35,256 nucleotides of DNA, from NCBI GenBank assembly GCA_947167715.1, contig CAMVJD010000030.1, positions 1-35,256 of the forward strand. The letters run 5' to 3'. Shown one piece after another: positions 1-6,276 of this stretch. Positions within the stretch are counted from its first letter, which is position 1. Each line of letters begins with the position of its first letter. Made by a program: the position numbers and the translations under genes. The notes below the pieces were generated by a model. The model worked only from the letters and a program-made list of their open reading frames with translations. It had not been told where the DNA came from and did not search any database. This DNA comes from an uncultured Eubacteriaceae bacterium (GTDB taxonomy: Bacteria > Bacillota > Clostridia > Lachnospirales > CAG-274).

Positions 1-27
1 AAGATTTTTCAAAGGAGGGACTGGAGA

Positions 28-915
28 ATGAATTTAAACGAAATAGCACCGCAGCAATCGACCAAGCCGAGCGAGAGCGACAAGAGCGAGAACTTGCAGA
101 ACTTTATGCTGAATTTATGCAGCGAGAACAAGACGATGAAGGAGAAACTGAAGAACTCGGAGACGGAATTGACGAACCTGAAGAAGAAGTTAGCAGAAAA
201 AGAACAGGCCATTCATACGATGCAAGGTGAGATACGGGAAATCAAAGCCGATATGCAGGAAAAAATCAAAAAAGCGGCAAAAAATGATGAACACTGGTCA
301 AAAGAAGCCATCAGAGTTATCAGCGGTATGTATAAAGATAAATCGGAAGAATGTGAAACAATAAAGGAAAAATTGCGTATCGAACTCAAACGAAAAGCTG
401 ATATACGCCATTCCGAAATTGAAACACGATATTTTTTCACTATGTGGACATACCTTCTTGCAATTATCATTATGCTGAAAAACAAGATAATTATGGCAGA
501 CCTTACAGCAATTTTGAATAGCCTGTTTTCGCTTTTTGCGTGGATAGGCAAGGCAGAATTTAAACTTATCCGCATAATTGCATCGGTAACATATCTTATA
601 CCGAACTATAAAGTAAACCTTATATTGCATTGGTTGATAATTGCCGTTTTAATGCTGATCTTTAACGTAGGTGTCGGTTTGTTTTTATACAACTGTTTTT
701 ATCTTATGGGAGATGTTATTAAAAAGTATTGGGATAAAACGCAGACCGTAATTTTGGCAATAATATTAGCAATTTTTGTGGTTTTAAGTGATGTATTTCA
801 TTTCGAGGAGATATTCAGCACAAACCTTGTCATATTGACAACAGAAATATTTATTTTAACCGTTGAGATACGAATTTTTATAAAAATACATAGCTATCGT
901 GAACATCAAAAATAA
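28..915 (+). CDS. Coiled-coil, multi-pass membrane protein of a mobile element (DUF6040-like)
   Basis: This 295-residue protein has two parts. Residues ~20-130 are highly charged and rich in K and E, with heptad-like spacing that predicts a coiled coil. Residues ~135-290 contain about five hydrophobic stretches (around 138-150, 155-172, 198-222, 240-258 and 265-285). This is the layout I associate with DUF6040 proteins found beside recombinases in clostridial integrative elements, but that family name comes from memory and was not searched. The start is supported by AAAGGAGGG ending about 9 bases upstream of the ATG. The stop codon lies in the loop of a 13-bp hairpin (898-928). Codon use is AT-rich, like the recombinase downstream and unlike the chromosomal genes after 3196, which suggests transfer. 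Function is unknown. Confidence 0.7.
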   Translation: MNLNEIAPQQSTKPSESDKSENLQNFMLNLCSENKTMKEKLKNSETELTNLKKKLAEKEQAIHTMQGEIREIKADMQEKIKKAAKNDEHWSKEAIRVISGMYKDKSEECETIKEKLRIELKRKADIRHSEIETRYFFTMWTYLLAIIIMLKNKIIMADLTAILNSLFSLFAWIGKAEFKLIRIIASVTYLIPNYKVNLILHWLIIAVLMLIFNVGVGLFLYNCFYLMGDVIKKYWDKTQTVILAIILAIFVVLSDVFHFEEIFSTNLVILTTEIFILTVEIRIFIKIHSYREHQK

Positions 916-928
916 TTTGATGTTCACG
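898..928 (+). terminator. 13-bp perfect hairpin over the stop codon
   Basis: CGTGAACATCAAA (898-910) pairs perfectly with 916-928 around a 5-nt loop that contains the TAA of the preceding gene. No T tract follows, so it may be an RNA 3' stabiliser or a weak terminator rather than a canonical intrinsic one. Confidence 0.5.
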
Positions 929-961
929 ATATGACGGGGCTCATAAATACTCAGCTTCAAA

Positions 962-1000
962 CAAGTTTAAGTCTGAGTACTTAATTCGCTTACTATAAAT
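962..1000 (+). repeat. Direct repeat copy A beside the recombinase module
   Basis: These 39 bases recur at 2963-3001 with about five mismatches. The best conserved part is TTAATTCGCTTACTATAA. The two copies are 2001 bp apart and enclose the 48-residue ORF and the recombinase gene. The CGCTTACTATAA end resembles the terminal repeat of the small element at 26319-26460. Copy A is also part of a 7-bp inverted repeat (TACTCAG at 948-954, CTGAGTA at 973-979). Confidence 0.6.
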
Positions 1001-1014
1001 GAGAGGAGTAATCT

Positions 1015-1161
1015 ATGACAGAAGAAATCAAAGTAAAAATAACTTTACCCGAAAATGTAACGGAAGTGATAAAGCAACAAAAAATCAATACCTTGTATAA
1101 TTTATTGAGCAAAAGCAGCAATTCTTCCGAGAAAAATATAAATTACAAGAAAATAAGCTGA
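1015..1161 (+). CDS. Small ORF upstream of the recombinase, 48 residues
   Basis: ATG at 1015 follows GAGAGGAG with normal spacing, and the frame runs 48 codons to TGA. The product begins MTEEIKVKITLPENV and is rich in K, E, I and N. It lies between a membrane-protein gene and the recombinase, where integrative elements often carry a short accessory ORF. I recognise no domain. It is too short for a sure call, but the ribosome site and the lack of any other gene here support it. Confidence 0.5.
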   Translation: MTEEIKVKITLPENVTEVIKQQKINTLYNLLSKSSNSSEKNINYKKIS

Positions 1162-1176
1162 TTTTTCTTAAATTTA

Positions 1177-1205
1177 TTGAAAATAAGAGCCGATTATGTT
1201 ATACT
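1177..1205 (+). promoter_or_regulatory. Sigma-A-type promoter for the recombinase
   Basis: TTGAAA at 1177-1182 and TATACT at 1200-1205 are separated by exactly 17 bases, a near-consensus housekeeping promoter. It overlaps an inverted repeat: AGCCGATT (1188-1195) sits in the spacer and AATCGGCT (1220-1227) lies downstream and is followed by TTTT. That repeat could be an operator or a weak attenuator. Confidence 0.65.
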
Positions 1206-1321
1206 GTACTTGTATGCAAAATCGGCTTTTAACCAAGATTAAATTCAAGGAAGCGAAAATGCACCCAAAATGCAAGTATGGATTTTGGGATAAATGGATT
1301 TTCGCATAGGAGGTCGATTTT

Positions 1322-2884
1322 ATGAGAACAAAATCTAAAAATAAAACATCAAACTACAAGATAACAGCTATCTATGTGCGCCGTTCGGTCAGCGATAAGG
1401 ACAAGGATAACAATTCTCTTTCCATTGATGCACAAAAAGCGGAATGTATAAAGTATGTAGGCGAAAATGAAAACTACCGCATTTACTGTGATGACGGAAA
1501 AAGCGGTAAGGATGCAATACACCGCCCCGCATTTATGCAGATGATGAGCGATGCAAAAGAGGGATTGATCGCAAGAATTATCGTGAAAAAGTATGACCGT
1601 TTCAGCCGAAATATGCGGGAATATCTTAACATCACGAATGAACTTGACAATTTGGGCATAAGCGTTTATTCCCTTACGGAGCCGTTTAACACCGCAACAA
1701 AAGAAGGTCGTATGATGCGTAACAATCTTCTTAACTTTGCCGAGTTTGAGCGTGAAACGATAGCCGCAAGAACAGCAGATGCCTATAATACCAAAGCAAG
1801 AGAAACAGGCTTTTATCAGGGCGGAACTACATACTACGGATATATAACCGAAAGAAGAACTGTCAATGGTAAAACAGGATCGGTGCTTGTCCCATCGGAG
1901 CAAGCTGAAGCCGTAAAAATTGCTTTTGATATGTATAAACATCAAGGAATTTCTTTGGCTGACATAATACGCTACTATAAGGAGCATAATGTAAACTGCA
2001 TAATAGCATCCAAAAGAACAAGAAAGCATAATTTCACGAGAGAACAATTATCTTCGTTTTTATGCAATCCCGTATATGTAAGAGCAGATAAAAATGTTTA
2101 TCAGTATTTTGCATCAAAGGGATATGAAATGCTTGATGATATTGATGCGTATGATTCTGCACATGGATTGTTTCGTCACACTAACGCAGACGGAAGTAAA
2201 TTTATCAAGGTGGGCTATCACGAAGGTTATATAGACGCAGATTCATGGTTGGCGGTTCAGGACAAAAAGTCAAAAAACAGCATTGTTCATCACAATACAG
2301 ATGCAGTAAACTCTTGGCTTGTCGGATTGGTAAAATGTGCCCATTGCGGATACGCCATACATTTATCTTATCGTTGGATAAAGAAACATACGGAAAAAGT
2401 AAGATTTTACACGGATTATGGTGCTATTAACTTTAAAGGCTGCGTTAAAGGTGTTTTGAAAACTACTCCCGACAGCGTAGAAAATGCCGTTTTTGATGCT
2501 ATGAAAGAAAGAATAGAACAGCTTGAAATAGCCAAAAAGGAAACAGCAAAACCCGACAGCAAGACCGAAAGCATAAAAGCGGACATAATACGACTTGATG
2601 AAGAGATCCATAAACTTATGGATAAACTTGCCGATGCAGATGATGTGCTTTTTGATTATATCAATAAACGTGTAAAAGAACTTCACAACAAAAAGGCAAA
2701 GTTTGAGGAAAGTTTAAGAAATCAAGCACGAAAGCACAAGAAAATTGACACTTCGCCTTTGACAGAGCCTTTGAAAAATTGGGACGATCTTTCGACACGC
2801 GAAAAGCACGATGTAGCTATGACGATGATAGATGTTATCTACTTATCAGACGAAACAGGAATAGATATTCATTTCAGTATTTAA
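1322..2884 (+). CDS. Large serine recombinase of an integrative element
   Basis: This 520-residue protein is a site-specific DNA recombinase of the large serine (resolvase/invertase) family. Residues ~13-155 are the catalytic domain: YVRRS carries the expected nucleophile Ser22, with conserved arginines in the KKYDRFSR segment (~89-96) and the EFERETIAAR helix (141-150). Residues ~160-320 match the recombinase DNA-binding domain. A zinc-ribbon-like segment follows (Cys339, Cys342), then a charged coiled coil at ~395-470. Only one cysteine (Cys374) is visible where a second pair is expected, so zinc binding may be altered. AGGAGG stands before the ATG and a promoter lies at 1177-1205. It is most likely the integrase/excisionase of the accessory element covering 1-3000. 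Confidence 0.93.
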   Translation: MRTKSKNKTSNYKITAIYVRRSVSDKDKDNNSLSIDAQKAECIKYVGENENYRIYCDDGKSGKDAIHRPAFMQMMSDAKEGLIARIIVKKYDRFSRNMREYLNITNELDNLGISVYSLTEPFNTATKEGRMMRNNLLNFAEFERETIAARTADAYNTKARETGFYQGGTTYYGYITERRTVNGKTGSVLVPSEQAEAVKIAFDMYKHQGISLADIIRYYKEHNVNCIIASKRTRKHNFTREQLSSFLCNPVYVRADKNVYQYFASKGYEMLDDIDAYDSAHGLFRHTNADGSKFIKVGYHEGYIDADSWLAVQDKKSKNSIVHHNTDAVNSWLVGLVKCAHCGYAIHLSYRWIKKHTEKVRFYTDYGAINFKGCVKGVLKTTPDSVENAVFDAMKERIEQLEIAKKETAKPDSKTESIKADIIRLDEEIHKLMDKLADADDVLFDYINKRVKELHNKKAKFEESLRNQARKHKKIDTSPLTEPLKNWDDLSTREKHDVAMTMIDVIYLSDETGIDIHFSI

Positions 2885-2904
2885 TAATTCATATAACTTA
2901 TAAT

Positions 2905-2940
2905 AACGTCAAAACGCTGTAAAAATCAGCGTTTGACGTT
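2905..2940 (+). terminator. Hairpin after the recombinase gene
   Basis: AACGTCAAAACGCTG (2905-2919) pairs with CAGCGTTTGACGTT (2927-2940), leaving one bulged A. It starts about 20 bases past the recombinase stop. There is no clear T tract, so termination strength is uncertain. Confidence 0.5.
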
Positions 2941-2962
2941 AAATATAAAGTGTCATTGCGGG

Positions 2963-3001
2963 CAAGCTTAAGTCCGATTATTTAATTCGCTTACTATAAT
3001 A
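2963..3001 (+). repeat. Direct repeat copy B beside the recombinase module
   Basis: This is the second copy of the 39-bp repeat at 962-1000, including the shared TTAATTCGCTTACTATAA. It falls between the recombinase terminator and the chromosomal terminator at 3018-3068. That is where one end of the integrative element could lie. Confidence 0.6.
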
Positions 3002-3017
3002 TAGCAGGGTAAACGGT

Positions 3018-3068
3018 AAGACCCGGCAAAACGGTGCCGCTTTGGCATTGTTCTGCCGGGTCTTTTTT
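3018..3068 (+). terminator. Strong intrinsic terminator
   Basis: AAGACCCGGCA (3018-3028) pairs with TGCCGGGTCTT (3054-3064), with a smaller TGCC/GGCA hairpin inside, and is followed by a run of T to 3068. It ends plus-strand transcription leaving the recombinase region. The four-hairpin repeat begins immediately after it. Confidence 0.8.
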
Positions 3069-3226
3069 AACCAAACAAGGAAGTCCCCCGCCTCTTTAGG
3101 CGGTGGGTGCTTACTTGAGCTTCAGTAGGAGTCCAAGCTCCTACTGAAGTTGGAATTGCTTTCAATTCCTTTGGTTATGAGTATGTAGCAGAAATTTATT
3201 TCTGCGGAATACGAATATCCTTTGAC
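3069..3226 (-). repeat. Four-hairpin repeat, copy 1
   Basis: This is one of four copies of a ~155-bp element. Read on the minus strand it has hairpins GCAGAAAT/ATTTCTGC, GGAATTG/CAATTCC, TTCAGTAGGAG/CTCCTACTGAA and a GC-rich CCCACCGCC/GGCGGGGG stem, ending in ACTTCCTT. The third stem has A-T where other copies have G-C. The element overlaps the 3' end of pflA, so the last codons (IRIPQK and the stop) are element sequence. The GC-rich end hairpin resembles the ends of IS200/IS605-type elements, so a non-autonomous derivative is plausible. Confidence 0.85.
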
Positions 3227-3960
3227 TTGTATTTTGCGGTTTCAAGTATGCGGTTTGCGTTTTCTATGCGCTCGTCCGTGGGCGGTAGGGTGTCCTTAAG
3301 CTTATAGTCAAGCCCGAGCTTTTCGTATTTGCTTACGCCCAGGGTGTGATAGGGCAGTACCTCGACCCTTTCGACATTATTGAGGGTCTCGATAAAATCG
3401 TGAAGCTTTTTCAGATAAATATCGTTGTCGCTTTGCCCGGGGACAAGGACATGCCTTATCCAGACGGGCTTTTTGATTTCGGACAGATATTTTGTCATAT
3501 CAAGGATATTGGTATTGGGCGCACCCGTTATTTTGATATGCTCGTCATTGTCGATATGCTTGATATCCAAAAGAATAAGGTCGGTATAGTCCATAAGCGT
3601 GTTAAATTTTGAAAAAAAGGGTTCTTCACGCGTAAACGGCTGACCTGCGGTATCTATTGCCGTATGCACGCCCTTGGCCTTTGCAAGGGCGAAGAATTCC
3701 GTTAAAAAATCTATCTGCAAAAGCGGTTCTCCGCCGCTGACGGTTATGCCGCCGCTGTCCCTCCAGTACGGCTTGCAGCGAAGAGCGCGTTTTAAAAGCT
3801 GCTCGGGGGTGTATATCTCGCCGTTTTTCATTGCCCAGGTATCGGGATTGTGGCAAAAGCTGCATCTTAACGTACAACCCGACATAAAGGCGATAAAGCG
3901 TATCCCCGGCCCGTCCACAAGCCCGAAGGTTTCTATTGAATGTATATATCCTGCTGCCAT
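3196..3960 (-). CDS. pflA: Pyruvate formate-lyase activating enzyme
   Basis: This 254-residue radical-SAM enzyme uses a [4Fe-4S] cluster and S-adenosylmethionine to generate the glycyl radical of pyruvate formate-lyase in the cytoplasm. The cluster motif is Cys29-x3-Cys33-x2-Cys36 in a CTLRCSFCHNPDTW context typical of PflA. It is followed by the glycine-rich GGITVSGGEPL segment (70-80), which binds SAM. The start has AAGGAG upstream on the minus strand. The expected partner gene pflB is not in this window. The C-terminal peptide IRIPQK and the stop codon derive from the adjacent repeat, so the native end has probably been replaced. The core fold looks complete and the family call is firm. 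Confidence 0.95.
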   Translation of the reverse strand: MAAGYIHSIETFGLVDGPGIRFIAFMSGCTLRCSFCHNPDTWAMKNGEIYTPEQLLKRALRCKPYWRDSGGITVSGGEPLLQIDFLTEFFALAKAKGVHTAIDTAGQPFTREEPFFSKFNTLMDYTDLILLDIKHIDNDEHIKITGAPNTNILDMTKYLSEIKKPVWIRHVLVPGQSDNDIYLKKLHDFIETLNNVERVEVLPYHTLGVSKYEKLGLDYKLKDTLPPTDERIENANRILETAKYKSKDIRIPQK

Positions 3961-3977
3961 AGTCCGTCTCCTTTTTA

Positions 3978-4009
3978 TAAAAAAGGGGCTGTAAAAGCAC
4001 AGCCCCTTT
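3978..4009 (-). terminator. Intrinsic terminator of the esterase gene
   Basis: On the minus strand AAAGGGGCTGT (4009-3999) pairs with ACAGCCCCTTT (3992-3982) and is followed by T residues. It lies seven bases beyond the esterase stop and just before the pflA ribosome site, so pflA is either read through or has its own promoter. Confidence 0.8.
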
Positions 4010-4015
4010 GAGTTA

Positions 4016-5980
4016 TTAATATAATGTCATCTGAATGTCCTTGAAGGTCACTTCACAAGCTCTTGCTACAAATATACCCGCAAATACCTTATCGGGGTTC
4101 TTTGCTGTAAGGTCTGTGTTTGACCATTCGTCAACGGTTGCGGTAACAGGTGCTTCGTCACCGTACTGCAATGTGTAAACGCCGTCCTTCTTTTCAAGCT
4201 TAAGTGCTACCTCTGTACCGGGTGTGTACTGAGAATCGTTGTCTGTTGCTACCTCTGCGGTAACTCTTGTCTGCTCGATGAAAAGGTTCTTGTTTGCGTC
4301 AAACTCTGCCGAAGGATCCTCGGGAGGAGTTTTTGTACCTCTTCTCCAAACGGAAACAAGTGCCTTGCCGCTTGTCTGTGAGGTATTGCCCACTGCAACA
4401 TAATGAGCGTTTGTGTTGTAGTTTGTATCCGAGAATACATTGTCACGGAGCATAAGACCAAATGCTGTCTGGTTTACGCTGGGTGTGTAGTTTTCAATAT
4501 GAGCGGTTGCCGTAAGTGTGAAATCCTGATCCTTGTCAAGCTCGCGGAAGTACATTACAAGACCGTCGCAGTTGGAGGCTATCTTGCCCTTGCTGCCTGC
4601 TGCCTTTAAGTATACCTCGCTCGGACCGTTTACCTCAACGATATCGTGTGAGGGGTGAGAGTCCTCTGTTATCTCGCCTACGCTTGCACCGAATACGGAG
4701 CCTGCCCACGGCTCTGTTACCTTCCAGATAGAGCTGGGGATATATTTGCCCTCGTCAAAGGGAACCCAATCCTTGTTGATGACCTTGTCATTGTCAAATG
4801 CGGGAGCCTCGATACCGTCCTTTACATACTGTGCAAGTGTGGAGCTTGATGCCTTGATATCTCTTGCCATCATATAAGCTACCATATCTGCACCGTAGCG
4901 GTTAAGGTGAGTATTGTCAACACCTGCATCCTGAACAGCTGCGTGAAGTGCTGCATAGCCGTCGGGACGAAGGTCGGGGTTGTCAAGTGAAAGAGAAACG
5001 GAAAGACCTGCCGCAACTTCCTTGACATCCGCACCCTTGCCAAGCTCTTCCCAAAGTGCCTTGGTGTTTGCAAGGTTGTCGATAAGTGTGATATTAAGCT
5101 CGGAGGCAAGGTCTCTTACGCACTGGCCGTAATCGCCAAGGCCTGCCGGCTGGTGAATGTCGTTGCCTGTGATGCCCGCTCTTGCAGAGCCTGTACCGCG
5201 GCGAACGATAGGTGTGCAAAGGATAGGTGTTGCGCCTGCATCCTGTGCTATTTTAATGTAGCGGTTATAAAGTGACCACTTGAACGATGTCTCGTCGTTG
5301 ATGTCCTTTGTGGCATCGGTAAATCTGTACTTGTCTGTCTTTTCGTCGTTATGACCCCAGGCAATGATAAGGTAGTCGCCCGATTTGATGTCATTTTTAA
5401 ACTGTGCATAGTTTGCAATAGCCTCGGCATCCTCGTTGCCGTTTTCGTTTATGCCCGTTGCAAAGCTCTTGGAGCTTCTGCCCGAAAGAGCAAGGTTGAT
5501 AACCTCAACATCATCTGTCATATACTGCTGTAAGCCGTCGCCGAAGCCGACACGCTTGAACCAGTAGTTTGTATCGCTTTCGGGGCCGTAGTGGCAGGCT
5601 GTCGAGTCACCGACAACATAAATCTTAATGCCGTCCGATGTGATATCCTTTTCCTCTTTTTTGCCCGTAAGCGCCATTTGCAGAATAATTGCCGCGTCGG
5701 CTGCTGTAATAAGGCCATCGCCGTCCATATCTACGACATCCTTGTCATAAAGATCGCCGTATTTTTTTGTAAATTCGGCATCAACATCCAATCTGTATGC
5801 AATAGAAGCATCATTGGCTGTGATAATGCCGTCGCCGTCTGCATCGCCCATTAATACAGTCTTGTATGTATCAAGGGGTGCCTCTTCTGCCTGCACCGAA
5901 ACAGCGCCCGCAAAAATCGAAGAAACAAGCATTGTGCCCGCAAGCATACGGCTTAAAGTTCTTTTGGAACTTTTTTTCAT
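4016..5980 (-). CDS. Secreted dockerin-bearing rhamnogalacturonan acetylesterase (CE12-like SGNH hydrolase)
   Basis: This 654-residue exported enzyme probably removes acetyl groups from pectic rhamnogalacturonan. A signal peptide covers ~1-31, ending in VQA. A type I dockerin follows at ~42-106, with two calcium-loop repeats (DADGDGIITANDA and DMDGDGLITAADA) that would bind a cohesin. The SGNH esterase covers ~118-375: block I GDS with Ser126, block II Gly167, block III GHND (209-212) and block V DNTH with Asp355 and His358. The last ~240 residues look like a beta-sandwich, possibly carbohydrate-binding. AAAGGAGGAG precedes the ATG and a promoter lies at 6078-6105. An N-terminal dockerin is less usual than a C-terminal one. 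No cohesin or scaffoldin gene is present here. Confidence 0.9.
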   Translation of the reverse strand: MKKSSKRTLSRMLAGTMLVSSIFAGAVSVQAEEAPLDTYKTVLMGDADGDGIITANDASIAYRLDVDAEFTKKYGDLYDKDVVDMDGDGLITAADAAIILQMALTGKKEEKDITSDGIKIYVVGDSTACHYGPESDTNYWFKRVGFGDGLQQYMTDDVEVINLALSGRSSKSFATGINENGNEDAEAIANYAQFKNDIKSGDYLIIAWGHNDEKTDKYRFTDATKDINDETSFKWSLYNRYIKIAQDAGATPILCTPIVRRGTGSARAGITGNDIHQPAGLGDYGQCVRDLASELNITLIDNLANTKALWEELGKGADVKEVAAGLSVSLSLDNPDLRPDGYAALHAAVQDAGVDNTHLNRYGADMVAYMMARDIKASSSTLAQYVKDGIEAPAFDNDKVINKDWVPFDEGKYIPSSIWKVTEPWAGSVFGASVGEITEDSHPSHDIVEVNGPSEVYLKAAGSKGKIASNCDGLVMYFRELDKDQDFTLTATAHIENYTPSVNQTAFGLMLRDNVFSDTNYNTNAHYVAVGNTSQTSGKALVSVWRRGTKTPPEDPSAEFDANKNLFIEQTRVTAEVATDNDSQYTPGTEVALKLEKKDGVYTLQYGDEAPVTATVDEWSNTDLTAKNPDKVFAGIFVARACEVTFKDIQMTLY

Positions 5981-6077
5981 AGGGTACTCCTCCTTTATTA
6001 AATTTACGGGTCCTGTCCCGTTTTATTGTATATGCATACAGCGCAAAAAGCGGTTTTGCATATAAACTTACTATTCT

Positions 6078-6105
6078 ATTATATCATATTAAAAAGTAAA
6101 ATCAA
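6078..6105 (-). promoter_or_regulatory. Promoter of the esterase gene
   Basis: On the minus strand TTGATT (6105-6100) and a perfect TATAAT (6083-6078) are 16 bases apart. Transcription would start about 90 bases before the esterase ATG. Confidence 0.6.
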
Positions 6106-6192
6106 TCTTTTTTTTAATTATTGTTTAACATTTTTTTTGACTCGTATATAGCAATTTTGCATAAATTTTTTGTTAAAATTTTTATTGAATAC

Positions 6193-6221
6193 TTGATTTA
6201 ATCCAAGAAAGTGATTAAAAT
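6193..6221 (+). promoter_or_regulatory. Candidate adhE promoter
   Basis: TTGATT (6193-6198) and TAAAAT (6216-6221) are spaced by 17 bases, 55 bases before the adhE ATG. A second candidate upstream is TTGACT followed 17 bases later by CATAAA. The intervening AT-rich DNA holds TTGTTAAAATTTTTATTG and ATTGTTTAACAT, which look like partial Rex half-sites. Rex control of adhE is known in clostridia, but here it is only a possibility. The rest of 5981-6276 shows nothing else. Confidence 0.45.
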
Positions 6222-6276
6222 AATCATATAAGGATATACTCATATAAAGACCGAAAACGGAAGGGAGAGAGTACTT

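Noticed and set aside
962-1000. TATAAA of the 39-bp repeat as a promoter for the small ORF
   Set aside because: It lies too close to the ribosome site (1001-1008) for a transcript to start between them, and copy B has no gene following.
1349-2047. Minus-strand open frame of 232 codons
   Set aside because: It is a shadow of the recombinase gene, with no family motif and no start signal.
3069-3226. CRISPR array
   Set aside because: The repeats are single, long and widely dispersed, with no regular spacer-repeat pattern and no cas genes.
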